Positions 1 through 10,389 of a stretch of DNA of 64,000 nucleotides are shown here, in pieces; the stretch's first letter is position 1, and every line of letters starts with the position of its first letter. Made by a program: the position numbers and the translations under genes. The DNA is taken from NCBI RefSeq assembly GCF_040183065.1, contig NC_091133.1, forward strand, positions 137,078,306 through 137,142,305, given 5' to 3'. This DNA comes from Periplaneta americana. Its lineage: Eukaryota > Arthropoda > Insecta > Blattodea > Blattidae. The notes beneath the pieces are model-generated. The model saw only the letters and a list, made by a program, of their open reading frames with translations, did no database searches and was not told where the DNA came from.

Positions 1-880
1 TCGTATAATTAAATTAATCACCATTTAAAACATATTGGTGACATATTCAGTACAAAGTAAAATTCAAGTGTCCCAAATTTTTTGTCCGTCAGTCGTATTT
101 CAAGCAGAACTCCAACTTCCATTTTCGATAATCTAAGACGGGCATCTGTGGTTTTTGTAATGCCTGAGAACAGACGCACGGGATCTTTTCAAATACATGC
201 ACAATGAAAGTTGTGGATGGATATAGAGATTCCTCCAAAGTAGTACGAAGTTCTGCGAGGAAAAGTCGGAGAATGAATATGAATGTGATATGGATGAACA
301 ATGACTTTACAGCACTACCTTTATGGGAAAAAAATTCTACGAAAATGTCTTTCTTTTCTCCCTTTAAAATTTAAAAAAAATAATTTCACTCTATCTTTAC
401 ATTGTGGGATTGATATGTCCTTTAAAATCGTGCACTTGTTTGGAAGTATAAATAAAGTCATTATACATGCTATTTAAAAGTAACAGGACATTAATCGCTT
501 GTATTTTCTATATTCATGTTCAAGTAAGTATACATTTTTCTATAAACTATCTTGTTCTCCGGAAAAAGAGCCCATGACAGCTCTCAGTATTTCATTTTAT
601 TGTATATAAGAACTTAAGTTAACAAAATAATAAGTTCTGAAGTGCACTTAATTATTAGTTAGTTCTCTTGAGGTTTCATATTCTTTAAGTGAAGTTAAAA
701 GAAACCGTTATACCATCCTTAACTCAAAATATGAATTTTACATGTGGACCCTTTTTTCCGGCAACCACCTCAATTATTTTCTGTTTTGTTCGGAAAAACT
801 GACATTTTTCATGTCCTGTGTCCTCAATGTGTGCCATTTCTTTCCCTACATATACTGTACATGAAAGTTCAGTGTACCAA
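1..880. other. AT-rich stretch without recognised gene
   Basis: No coding region, RNA gene or repeat boundary is recognisable here. The short open frames do not resemble any family I know and show no codon-like structure. Best read as intergenic or intronic DNA. Confidence 0.6.
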
Positions 881-884
881 CAAA

Positions 885-936
<52 letters not shown>
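885..936. repeat. (ATT)n microsatellite
   Basis: An uninterrupted ATT trinucleotide array. Apparent poly-tyrosine or poly-asparagine open frames across it are artefacts of the repeat. Confidence 0.97.
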
Positions 937-949
937 TTCCCTCATAAGG

Positions 950-1775
950 ACCCCCTCTGAGGTTGGGCCCTAGGCAGAAGTTCACCGCTGCCCACCTTCG
1001 TTATCATATCTCATTTTGTTCACTTTTGAATTCATAAAAGCCTCAACCTCATTAAGTATTATTTTAAATACATCTCAACTTCATGTTTGTTTTATCAAGT
1101 ACACCATACAGAAAAGGTGTATAATGATCTACGAAACTAAGAAAATAATTTTCCCCATCATGTATTTCAGATTCATTAGGACCACAAACATCTATATGAA
1201 TTATTTCTATTGGCCTTGAGGCTCTTCATCTTATGCTATCAAATAACAATCCACTATGTTTTTTTTTACGACATATACTACATTTCGAACCAACATATTT
1301 AAAATCAAGTAGTGACTTATCTCCACTTAAATAAAATCCGTTAATCTTTTTAAATTTGACATACTTATATGCCCTAGTTTTCTATGTTATTCATTAACTT
1401 AATATTATTTTCAGCTAACAATACTTCATTATCACTATCCAAAACTCCATTACTCATTTTGTTTCCTTACCATCATCTTCAGTAATTACTGACAGCAAAT
1501 TTTTAGGTAGTTGAGGCACATTAATTACATTGTTCAGAATACGGTACTCATTTCAGACTCCACTTTCCCTACTGCTTGTTTCAATTCATTCTAAAATAAC
1601 AATCACTTTCAATAGGATTATTTTTCTTACAAAATTTACTATTCTTTGCATAGCAATTCTTATTATTTTTGCACACAGTGCAGTACATTTTATTCTTTGT
1701 TTTTCTTCTTCTACTCCGTAGCACAGTCTTGCAATTAGATTCTGCAACATCTCAATTCGTACTTGTTGAATCCCA
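950..1775 (-). pseudogene. Decayed Ty1/copia gag-pol fragment
   Basis: Read on the minus strand, this stretch carries pieces of a Ty1/copia polyprotein in the right order but in shifting frames. From high to low coordinate there is a gag-like segment (MLQNLIARLCYG, about 1740-1705), a zinc-knuckle-like segment (CKKN then ESDCYFR, about 1640-1590), the segment that follows the protease (NNVINVPQLPKNLLSV, about 1545-1495), then the gag-pre-integrase/integrase start (RASRPIEIIHIDVCGP, about 1225-1175, with an upstream C-x2-C motif) and the integrase core start (NYFLSFVDHYT, about 1150-1115). Copia integrases normally show this arrangement. Several frameshifts and stops make it non-functional. 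No LTRs are visible, and reverse transcriptase and RNase H are missing. The hAT fragment to the right abuts or interrupts its gag end. Confidence 0.75.
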
Positions 1776-1804
1776 CGCACTGTGGAAATATTTGTATTCG
1801 TCTG

Positions 1805-2866
1805 GAAGCCATAGGCGCAGTTATGGAGGTGGGGGCACTGCCCTCCCAACCTTGTCTCAACTCTTTTTTTCTACTAACGTTAGAAAATATTGAATTCAAA
1901 AGGTTTTTCTTGCTTTTGTTTATGATTAAATTTCTGTGCTTAAATTGACGAATTAATGTGTTCAGATCATGTGTCTGGACTAATATTTTTATTTTAAATC
2001 TCTGAATGTTTAAGAATTTCTATACCTCATTTGAGAAATGGAAGTACCGCAATGTTTCTTCTGTACTCATGTGTTAGAAGACTGCAGGTGTTCAGCCGCC
2101 ACTTGGAGAAATATGAATAACATACTGCACAACAATGCAGAAAAAAGAAAAGTGATCCCGGTATAATGTGTAAACTCAAGGACGAGAGATTAAGTAAAAT
2201 AATTAGACTTTACATTTCATATGATATCTTCAGAAAAGTAAGCTTCAGATAAAAAAGTTTCTGTTAGTGTTTGCGTATGACAAAAAAAAATAGGGAGATT
2301 ATCTTAAGTTGTGCCCTATTTTATATGTAGGTCCAATTTGTAGTGTAGTAGACCTACAGTTCAAGCCCTATACAACTCGGTCTGAAACACTGCGGGTATG
2401 GATGTACACAAAATCAGAGGTTCGTATGAATAACATCTTCAGTTTGTCTATGCTGCTTAAAGAGAATATTGCAATTCAGTTAAACTTACATTACAGACTC
2501 GCGATTGCAAAACACGACGAGCAAGTTGAAGAAAACAGATATGTCCTAAATTTAATAATAAATTGTATAACATTTTAAGCAGCAGTAGATTTAGTATTAA
2601 CAAGGTACGATAAATCCGACGACTTAGAATGCAGGAGCGTTTTCGTGAATTAGTTCACTTCAGTTCTGAGTTCGATAAAGACTTATAGAGTTAAAAAAGC
2701 ACTTAACAAATTCAACAACATTTAAGGGTACTTCTAAAATCATTCAAAAAGAGTTGGTTGACTGCATGTTGAAAGGGTACGATGTAGAAATTAAAAAAGA
2801 ACTAATGATTATAGACTGTTTTTATCATTGTTTACCATACGACTGATGTTTCAACTCCTCCAACTA
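1805..2866 (+). pseudogene. Decayed hAT transposon fragment, DUF4371/ZMYM1-like transposase
   Basis: The coding part lies at about 2430-2830. The segment at 2464-2575 reads IAIQLNLHYRLAIAKHDEQ and continues in frame to a stop at 2576. After a break, another frame gives RFRELVHFSSEFDKDL (about 2635-2690) and then FKGTSKIIQKELVDCML (about 2722-2775). That order is the N-terminal part of the DUF4371 domain found in ZMYM1-like hAT transposases. The catalytic half is absent. A sequence resembling the G-rich termini of this class lies at 1812-1850 and may be the 5' end. The 3' end is not present; the fragment runs into a SINE at about 2875. Several stops and frameshifts make this a relic. Confidence 0.72.
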
Positions 2867-2874
2867 TTACGTTA

Positions 2875-3140
2875 CGAGCCACCGGCGTAGCTCTGTCGGC
2901 TAAGACGTTTGCCTGCCGATCCGGAGTTGCTCTCGGGCGCAGGTTCGATTCCCGCTTGGGCTGATTGCCTGGTTGGGTTTTTTCCGAGGTTTCCCCAATC
3001 GTAAGAAAAATGTCAGGTAATCTATGATGAATCCTCGGCCTCATCTCACCAAATATAGGTATAACATTATCACCAATTCCATCGACGCTAAATAACCTCG
3101 TAGTTGATACAACGTCGTTAAATAACCAAGAAAATAAATA
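2875..3140 (+). repeat. tRNA-derived SINE (family A, full head and body)
   Basis: A tRNA-like head holds an A-box-like region at 2886-2906 and a clear B box, GGTTCGATTCC, at 2942-2952. It is followed by a body with the segment CCTGGTTGGGTTTTTTCCGA and a second conserved block ending in CGTCGTTAAATAACC. The 3' end is A-rich (AATAAATAA). Antisense copies sharing head and body lie at 7800-8052 and, more degraded, at 19655-19848 and 63463-63550. The architecture fits Pol III transcription and LINE-assisted retroposition. Confidence 0.88.
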
Positions 3141-3246
3141 AATTACATTATATTATTGATGGAATGCCTGTCTATTAACCGATAAGTGTGCATTTTTCCT
3201 CTAATTTATCTGGATTGTATCTACAGTTGTATATATTTTGGTGAGT

Positions 3247-3247
<1 letters not shown>

Positions 3248-3317
<70 letters not shown>
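3248..3317. repeat. (TAA)n microsatellite
   Basis: An uninterrupted TAA array of about 70 bp. Confidence 0.97.
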
Positions 3318-3318
<1 letters not shown>

Positions 3319-3888
3319 TCATTATTGTTACTGTTTATCATTATCCTTATCTCTGGCACTAGGCATTAAATTTTTATGAGCCGCCACTGAAAAACATCCC
3401 GATGTGTAGGCTACGCTGTATTAGCTAATGTTGCTACAATCATATCGATAACTGGCTGGATTCCCAGAAGTTTTAAAGAAGTCTTAACACTTCTCATAGC
3501 CTATACAGGCCTGAAAGTGGCAAACATGGCGGCCAATATCTATCTGTTCTGTTCTTCGTCGTGTTATAGATTGTTTGAAAGACGACTGAGGAAGTAGGCC
3601 TATCTGTGTATCTTTCAATAAAAAGCAGCGAGAATTTACGGCAACTCAAGGTAAACAGATTAATTCATGTAGGTAGCCTATTTAAAAACATGCCAAGGGG
3701 AAAAAGAAAAAAAAAAAACTCGGTTGTCCTATTATTTTTTCTGGATATTAGTAAGGCTTAATTACGACAACACTGGCTTAGATCATTTAAAACCTGTAAT
3801 AAGCGTACGTGCAAACTATCCCAGAGAAATTGCAAGATAGTCCTATATTAACCCAGATCTGCTCACTGTTCTTTTAAAAGGACAGACA
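3318..3888. other. Unannotated stretch left of a hAT element
   Basis: No gene is recognised. There is a CATGGCGGCCAAT sequence at about 3523-3536, which combines a YY1-like core with a CCAAT-like string, and a possible splice donor (AAGGTAAAC) at about 3649. These are too weak to call a promoter. Confidence 0.4.
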
Positions 3889-4089
3889 TCATTAGTAGGC
3901 CTGAGAAATGTAAGTTATGCCGCTATACCACCACTGCGCTTCGTGCACCTCTGACTTCGAGTACGTCTCAGAGTGGGGGTGAGTTTGAACTCATGCTCAT
4001 CATCACGGTAAGTTAGTGCTCGGCATTTGGGTGGTTGAAAGCCACTCCTTTGACTTCGAAACACAACTATCTGCTAAAGAAACATTTAA

Positions 4090-4900
4090 AGACATCATTT
4101 TCTTTGTTAAAGAAAAATTGCACTATTTTAAAGACATTTTTATTTTCTGTCTGTAGAAAATACACCTAATATAACATTGATAATTATCAGCCTTATTATT
4201 TCACTATGTTAATGTGATGGTGTATTACGTTTTTATTTTACATAATTTTTCATTTCATATATTGTTGCAGTGAATAACAAACCACATTTTCAAATTTTCA
4301 AAAGAGATTGGTTGCCTTTTGCTATAAAACACAGCCTTACATCTAGAAGAACTTCGTTCCGCTTCTGCAGAAACAATGAGGACATATTTGAAATATTTTG
4401 CACAAGCATTATCTATCTCAAAATCTGTGTCATTATTATAAATTTCCTCATTTGAAATTGTCACAACTTTTACATAGAGCTATCTATCCATAACGTTTAT
4501 CCAGTATTTTTTTCATCTTGTTTGCTACATTTTTTCCTATTTCGTGTTGCAACTATTCGATTCGTCACAACATCATTGACTACATGCTATTTTATGTCTG
4601 TAGAAAATACACCTAATATGACATTGACAAGTATCAGCCTTATTATTTCACTATGTTAACATGGTAGTGTATTACGTTTTTGTTTTACATAATTTTTCAT
4701 TTAATATATTGTGAATAACAAACCACATTTTCAACTTTTCAAAGGAGAATGATTGCCTGTTGCTAGAATCCCCAGTCTTATGTTTAGAGAAACTCAGTTC
4801 CACTTCTGCAGAAACAATGCGGGAATATTTGAAATATTTTACACAAGCATTATTTATCTCAAAATCTGTATTATTGTTACAAATTTCCTCATTTTAAATT
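4090..4900. repeat. Tandem duplication, about 450-bp period, inside a hAT element
   Basis: Two diverged direct copies start with the shared string GAAAATACACCTAATAT (near 4157 and 4604). Both run through TATCAGCCTTATTATTTCAC and the hAT C-terminal coding segment. The second copy is shorter and carries more disruptions in its coding part. Confidence 0.8.
4255..4464 (-). pseudogene. hAT transposase C-terminal fragment (first copy)
   Basis: The translation contains IVSAEAERSSSRCKAVFYS and then SFENLKMWFVIHCN. This is the C-terminal dimerisation region of hAT transposases, where the usual motif is V-x-VERSFS-x-YK followed by a hydrophobic helix. The better-preserved relative in this window has [11 protein letters not shown]. 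The catalytic glutamate survives as AEAERS, but nothing upstream of this region is present. A second, more decayed copy follows at about 4690-4890. Confidence 0.75.
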
Positions 4901-5122
4901 AAGTCACAAATTTCGTCCTCAGCATCTTGCTATTATTCTTCTTTTCAAGACGTTGAATGTTGTCTGTTACGAATAGCAGTAATGTAACCGATCAACTGAA
5001 GTTCCCTGCTGAACGAAACACACTGAAATCCCCCACCCATCACAATTACGTACCGATACCTGAAGTCAGAGGCGCATGAAGCGCAATGCAACGGCATACA
5101 ATTCTTAGCCCTAGTCATTAGT

Positions 5123-5510
5123 ATAGGCTCTCTGATAGGCTATCATTGGCGTGTTTTAATCGGGATGGTTTTATGTTGGCATCACTGTTGATATTATGAG
5201 ATAATTATTCTAACAGCTGCAATTAATTTCTAACGCAGAGTTTGACTGTTGGCACTGGTCAAAATGTGGGATTCTTCAAACGTGAAAAAGAAGACGGATT
5301 TGAAAAGAAAAAGTAAATAGCCTAGGTCTAATTATTGTAAGATTGCAAAGATAGATTGTAATAACTTCAAAATTAATATTTATATTTTGAATTACCCATT
5401 ACCTGTTTTACGGCCATTACAGCAAATTTGTTTGTCCTTTTTGAAGAGCAATGGGCACAAAGGGTGCTATACCTACCTACTATATAATAAGCCTGTTATT
5501 GTTTCAGTTA
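5123..5510. other. Unannotated AT-rich stretch
   Basis: No gene or repeat end recognised. Decayed TAGGCTA and TAGCCTA strings occur at several points. Confidence 0.5.
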
Positions 5511-5511
5511 T

Positions 5512-6052
5512 GTGACAATGACTGAGGATGATAATGAGATGGTTGACAGAAATGAGATCTCTTACGGTGTTCCCGCCTCCTGTGGAAAATGGTGGTGCCA
5601 AAGATGAAGATTCAGGGGAAGAAAATGACCCTAGACCTAAATATCGTCCACTTAACCTGGATCAAAGCTTCGTGCTGAAGCTGAAATAAATGGCGATGAA
5701 TGTAACGAAGGAGAGAAATATAACATTGGTGAGGATTTATTACCTGTGAATTATTTCGAGAAAAAAAACATGCTTGGAAAAATGGTGACTTAGAAACAGA
5801 CTAAGTTATGTAGACTGGCCTGAGATGAGTTCTGTTCCAAATAACCTTTTCCCAGTGGACCGTTCAACATCAACAATAAGGAAGAGAAGTCGATCATCAT
5901 CTTTCGAATACGCAGATTCAAGATAAGATCGCACTGATCATTTGAGAACATCTCAGGGCAAACAAACATGATGCAGGGTTTGTCGCAAGAAGACTTCAAT
6001 GACATGTCAAAAGTGTCTGGTTGCCCTACATGTGTACCATAATAACACAGTG
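5512..6052 (+). pseudogene. piggyBac-type transposase relic with internal deletion
   Basis: The first part reads as the acidic N-terminus of a piggyBac-derived transposase: ENGGAKDEDSGEENDPRPK near 5587-5645, then in shifted frames RKKTCLEKW and VDWPEMSSVPNNLFPVD near 5812-5865. The sequence then jumps to the family's C-terminal cysteine-rich zinc-binding region, with CRVC-x7-CQKC-x3-LHV-x-YH near 5972-6035. The DDE catalytic core (several hundred residues) is missing between about 5870 and 5890. Frameshifts and stops occur throughout. No inverted repeats or TTAA target duplications were found at the edges. Confidence 0.72.
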
Positions 6053-6109
6053 AGTTGAATTACAAGTAAAGCACACTGCTCGTCTATTCGCTCGATAAGC
6101 TGGTTCAAG

Positions 6110-6480
6110 CATTTCTTTCCTGCGCCACTGAAACAGACATTAGTTCAAACATTCGTAATGCCGCACTTCGATCCGATCATATTTCACCGACTCAACGATC
6201 GCAGAACTTTGCAGTCTTCCTCTTCTGTTCCAAATTCTGCGTACTCAACCCCAAGTTATCTGTGTTATTATGCTTCAATCATAACCTAAATACTCGATTT
6301 CAGATCACAGCCACATCAAGTAGGAATAGGCCTAGGCCTATATCTCATCATAACACTTCCCGATAGTACTCTTCATCATTTACTGTTTCAATTTCTCGTC
6401 ATTGGAACTCCCTAACTCACAGGTTCTCAGACATTAACTAATTTCAAAACCAGATTGTCAAATAGCTTAGACTATGACAT
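6110..6480 (+). pseudogene. 3'-terminal fragment of a jockey/CR1-like LINE ORF2
   Basis: In broken frame the translation gives RSDHISPTQRSQNFAVFLF (about 6172-6230), KLSVLLCFNHNLNTRFQIT (about 6253-6310) and FTVSISRHWNSL (about 6380-6415). The last motif is the short hydrophobic and tryptophan segment typical of the C-terminus of jockey- and CR1-like LINE reverse-transcriptase proteins. Catalytic domains are absent, as in a 5'-truncated insertion. A TAGGCCTA doublet sits inside at 6327-6340. Confidence 0.6.
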
Positions 6481-6539
6481 TTCCTAAAATACAGGTGTAT
6501 TAGGGCCTAAGCCCTACATTTTCTCTATTATTTTAACAA

Positions 6540-7660
6540 CTAGCCGTACCCGTGCGCTCCGCTGCACCTGTTAGAAATAAATATAAAGTAATTACATAAT
6601 TAAAATAGGACGTTTGACCCAGGGAACAACTTTTACAACAGCGCAAGATAATCTGCTTCGCTCATTACCCATTTTTTTTTCATTGCATTTATTGCATAGG
6701 CCTATATATTTTATGTATTTTAACACGATTCAATTGAGCATAGTTAAAATTTGAATTATAAAATAATGGATTGCTAAGCTAACGTACTATTACTGCATAC
6801 TAAATCAATATACTCTCGTTGTTCGTTAATTCTCTGAGATTAAAATGAGTGTACATAAATATTATTTTAAGAAATACAGAAAACGAATGTACAAAATAGC
6901 CTATCAAATTTTCTGTGCTTAAAAAGCTATTTTAATCTTTCCTGTCCTCGATTTACTCAGACGTTACTGTAATAACATTATAGCATTATATCCATCTAGA
7001 GAAACTACACTTTCCAATGGTGAAATAATAATTAATTATACAAATCGGTTAATTTAGCTTCTGATATTGCTTCATACAAACACAGAAACATTCTTTGTAG
7101 GCTATGTTTAATAGCTTTCGATTGTTGATGTCCAAGGCCCCTGTTTCGATTGTTGTTGTCCAAGGCCCTTTATAGACGAAGTCATTTGTTCTTAATTCAT
7201 TGTACCGTCTTAGATGGCGTTATTTTAATTTTAAAACTCATTTATCTCATTAAATATCAGTCCTATCAAAATTTTGTAAAGAATAAAACTTATCGGAAAT
7301 CATTTTTAAAGAAACTTTTGTTATGTAACATTTTTCACAAAAATCAATAATAAGCGAGATATTTCGATTTATTTAATTCAAGCCTCCTTATAACCCCCCC
7401 TTTTAAATAAAGTATTTTGAATGCCATATAGCCTAAAATCTAAGTTACAACGAACTTAATTTATACTCCAATTTTCATATAAATCGGTTGAGCCATTATG
7501 GCATGAAAAGGTAACAAACATACAGACAGACATACAAACAAAAATTTCAAAAATGCGATTTTCGGTTTCAGGGTGGTTAATTATATATGTTAGGACCAAT
7601 TATTTTTGGAAAATCGAAAATTACCAGAAAAATTTCGGCTACAGATTTATTATTAGTATA
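6540..7660 (+). repeat. Interspersed 1.1-kb repeat, copy 1
   Basis: It begins CTAGCCGTACCCGTGCGCTC and ends GATTTATTATTAGTATAGAT. Two further copies in the same orientation lie at 22729-23918 and 48645-49832. The last 650 bp align well among all three. Copy 1 differs in its left third (about 6620-6950) and lacks the ATATT array of the others. A short CATACAGACAGACATACAAACA-type run precedes the conserved 3' end. No coding potential was recognised; class undetermined. Confidence 0.85.
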
Positions 7661-7737
7661 GATTAGGCTTACTTCGACTCACATTGATGATTGTTTGATT
7701 TTTAGAATTACATGTAACCAAACTTCTCTTCATTTTG

Positions 7738-7738
7738 C

Positions 7739-7783
<45 letters not shown>

Positions 7784-7797
7784 CATTATTATTATTA
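7738..7797. repeat. (ATT)n microsatellite at a SINE 3' end
   Basis: The ATT array abuts the 3' end of the antisense SINE at 7800-8052 and is best read as an expanded retroposon tail. Confidence 0.95.
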
Positions 7798-7799
7798 TT

Positions 7800-8051
7800 G
7801 TGTTATTTAATGACGCTATATCAATTCCGAGGTTATTTAGGGTCGATGAGATTGGTGAAAGCGAGATGGTATTTGGAGAAATGAGGCCGAGGATTCGACA
7901 TAGATTACCCAGCATTCACCTTACGGTTGGGGAAAACCTCGGAAAAAACCCAACCAGGTAATCAGCCCAAGCGGGGATCGAACCCGCGCCCGAGCGCAAC
8001 TTCAGACCGGCAGGCAAGCGCCTTAACCGACTGAGCGACGCCGGTGGCCGC

Positions 8052-8052
<1 letters not shown>
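7800..8052 (-). repeat. tRNA-derived SINE (family A), antisense copy
   Basis: The reverse complement matches the SINE at 2875-3140: head with B box (plus-strand GGATCGAACCC at 7975-7985), central CCTCGGAAAAAACCCAACCA block and the AACGACGCTATATCAA-type distal block near 7810. It is flanked by ATT arrays on both sides. Confidence 0.88.

Positions 8053-8087
<35 letters not shown>
8052..8087. repeat. (ATT)n microsatellite
   Basis: Short ATT array at the head side of the antisense SINE. Confidence 0.95.
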
Positions 8088-8088
<1 letters not shown>

Positions 8089-8089
8089 T

Positions 8090-8189
8090 GTATATTGTGC
8101 CTGTATTTGTGTCATTTTTATATTTGCTATTGTTCTTGTACTGGTTGAGTGGAAGAGAAGGCCTTAACTCTACCAATAGAAATAAATCT

Positions 8190-8262
<73 letters not shown>
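8090..8262 (+). repeat. LINE 3'-tail fragment with (AAAT)n array
   Basis: The string CTGGTTGAGTGGAAGAGAAG followed by GCCTTAACTCTACCA resembles the 3'-end segment also seen at 18660-18720 and 40425-40475. It is followed by TTAAATAAAT and a long AAAT array (8190-8262). Here the hairpin copy has lost its inner GGCC arm. Interpreted as a 5'-truncated retroposon tail. Confidence 0.7.
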
Positions 8263-8737
8263 ATCCTTAATTCTAAAGGAAACTGTGCCAATGTAAGATG
8301 TAGTTAGGTTAAGTTATTTGTATTTTCTTCTGTAGGCCTAAAGTTAATTAATGTTGTATAGCATTGCAATTTTTTTTTATATTTGCTAAAAATACCATGT
8401 TAAAATGTTTGTATGAATGTTATACAAATTGAGAACAGTCATTTAGGCCTAGCCTATATGTTTCACATTACGTTTTGTAACAATATAGACTACCAGTCTA
8501 TGTTACGACAATAAAACATGCAAAAACTTAAATAACTTAATATACATCTCAACTCTCATAAATAATAGGCTACATACATTTGAATCAAACTCAGAAAGAA
8601 GTAGGCATAAGTCTAGGTCTACCTTGAAATAGTACCCAATTTGCCCACTTCCTTTTAAAAGGACAACACATTTCAGCTACGGTGGATTCCGATTTTTTTT
8701 AATTTTCCGGTTTATAACTTAGCCTATGTCTCATTAC

Positions 8738-10035
8738 CAGGGCCCGGATTTTGACGTGTCATCTTTTTTTCCTCATGAAGTATGCATGGCTCTCAAGTAT
8801 TAAAATCCTGAACATGAACCTCTGGTTATAAAAATATTAATTCTATTGTACAATTTTTTTCGTAATATTTTCTATTTTTGAAGTTTTAGGTAACTGTTCC
8901 AAGTTTTACGTCATTTTTTGGTAACTGTTTTCGCATTTTACTTCCTTTTCTTGTCCTTTTCTTTCTTTTTTGTTTTTGTTTTTTTTTTACAAAATATTAT
9001 ATTAATTTAAATTCTTAAATTATTTAAAATTTATTTTTAATCTAACGAAATAATGGAAGTTTGATCAGTGGTTCGACAATGTAGGCCTACATGTTGACAG
9101 ACTGTCTTAGCTGTAGCTACTTAGGCCTATTATTGTCGCTGCAACCAATTCTCCTATATTTTCAAACCTGCTTATAGTAATAAAAAAAACAACATGCCGC
9201 TCAAGAATGTATACATACAATCATGTTGAAAGTAGTGATTGTAGCTACATCCCATCGCGACAAGCGTTTGATTCGTTATTTTCACTGTCACTGATTTAGT
9301 TAATTACAAATTTTCAGAGTGGAATGTTCGGTGTTCGGTTTTCGAAGTTTCATTCAGCCATGCCTAAAATAAAGTCAGCTAAATCTTGTCATGTAAGTCA
9401 GACTGTATCTGAATTTGGAGACGATGTTTTCTCTACGGACAGTGAAGTATTATTTCGTAAGTTGTGTGAAACAAAGGTAGACTATCAGTCGAAAGAAAAT
9501 TCGTTGTTCAACAACATGTGGTTCGCGATAAGCAAATACGGGCAGTGCAAGTCGCAAGTAAGAAGAAATCCACGCAACTTTTACTGCAACAAAGTGTAGG
9601 CTATCCTTGACGGAGAATAAATCTCAAATTTTTACAGAGACTTTTGTGAAGCATTTGATACTTCCTGCATTGAAGAAGATCTCACTACCAGTGATTTAGC
9701 TCATTTCACTATGCTCCAGTTGTAGAAAGGAGTTTCTCACAGTAGGCCTACAAAAATGTGCTTTCCGACAACAGGCTTCCCTAACTTTCGAGAAGCTGTG
9801 CATACTGGTGATTACCTACTGCAATAATTCTGAATAAGCTAAGTATTTTATACGTCCTCTTTCCTAGAACTTACAAATTCGCGAGTTTAAATTAATAGGC
9901 TATTAGTTTTTAATTTCAATTCTAACATTACAGAAATAACTGCTGTACTGCCATACCCTAAAATGAAGACAAAATTTTTTTGTCATTTTTTAGATCATTT
10001 TTGAGATTTTTTAGGTCATCAAAATCCGAGCCCAG
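8738..10035 (+). mobile_element. Deleted hAT element with 8-bp target duplication
   Basis: CTCATTAC occurs at 8730-8737 and again at 10036-10043, an exact 8-bp target duplication. The termini are imperfect inverted repeats: left CAGGGCCCGGATTTTGACG, right in reverse complement CTGGGCTCGGATTTTGATG. The element is 1298 bp and carries only the two ends of a hAT transposase gene (9360-9830), so it is an internally deleted copy. It belongs to the same broad family as the nearly intact element at 44370-46535. Confidence 0.88.
9360..9835 (+). pseudogene. Internally deleted hAT transposase (zinc finger joined to C-terminus)
   Basis: The frame opening at 9360 gives MPKIKSAKSCHVSQTVSEFG and then VFSTDSEVLFRKLCETKVDY. 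It aligns with the N-terminus of the hAT at 44819 (MPKVRHS..., STDNKILFCNLCQ). The second cysteine of the zinc finger is kept, but the first cysteine is arginine. After frameshifts the sequence passes to the hAT C-terminus, FHYAPV-VERSFSQ (about 9700-9743), with the following YKNVLSDNR split by a TAGGCCTA. The catalytic centre is missing. The break at 9744-9751 is a net gain of 6 bp relative to the expected CAGTAC (Gln-Tyr) codons. Confidence 0.78.
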
Positions 10036-10043
10036 CTCATTAC

Positions 10044-10147
10044 ATACCCTTGGTCAGTTAGAAGTCGGATTTGAAGAAATATGAAGGATTTGGGGGGGGG
10101 GCAGATCTGGGTTAAGTCGACTATTACAGAAGACAATGTAATTGAAC
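10044..10147. other. Unannotated spacer with G run
   Basis: Holds a run of about nine G near 10091-10099 followed by CAGATCTGGGTTAA. The inverse of that last string occurs at about 3850, so both may belong to an undefined old repeat. Confidence 0.4.
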
Positions 10148-10389
10148 GGTACACGGGAATAACGATCAAGGTCCATTTTAGAAAGTTTCGAGAAAAACGA
10201 ATTTTAAAGTTTAAGCACTTATTACTTTGTTATGTGTGTATTTAATAGAAATTGACGTAGTGGAATGTCAAGAACGATGATTTCTTATTACTAGCCAGAC
10301 CACATGATAGTACTTCCTTTCCATTATAAGATAGCATTATTAACTCAATTTCGATTTTTGATGGACCTTGATCGTTTTTCCCGTGTACC
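10148..10389. mobile_element. MITE with about 29-bp terminal inverted repeats
   Basis: The left end, 10148-10176, starts GGTACACGGGAATAACGATC. The right end, 10361-10389, is its inverse with one mismatch. The element is about 242 bp with an AT-rich non-coding interior. No convincing target duplication was found, so the superfamily is open. Confidence 0.8.

Larger units (their letters stand above)
3897..5114 (-). mobile_element. Non-autonomous hAT element with duplicated transposase 3' end
   Basis: The 8-bp sequence TCATTAGT flanks the element at 3889-3896 and 5115-5122, the target-duplication length expected for hAT. Inside are imperfect terminal inverted repeats: the left end has TATGCCG and CTGCGCTTCGTGC near 3915-3945, matched in inverse by TGCGCCTCTGACTTC-type sequence near 5060-5100. 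The minus strand codes for decayed hAT C-termini, once at 4255-4464 and again in a second copy at about 4690-4890. No N-terminal or catalytic core coding is seen, so it must have been mobilised in trans. Length is 1218 bp. Confidence 0.8.

Noticed and set aside
724-947. Poly-Asn, poly-Tyr and poly-Ile open frames at ATT arrays (also 7695-7961, 58637-58864, 59414-59629)
   Set aside because: Microsatellite translations without any flanking coding signal.
3390-5195. Possible outer inverted repeat around the hAT at 3897 (AAAACATCCCGAT versus ATCGGGATGGTTTT)
   Set aside because: Only about 13 bp match with an indel and no target duplication; could be chance.
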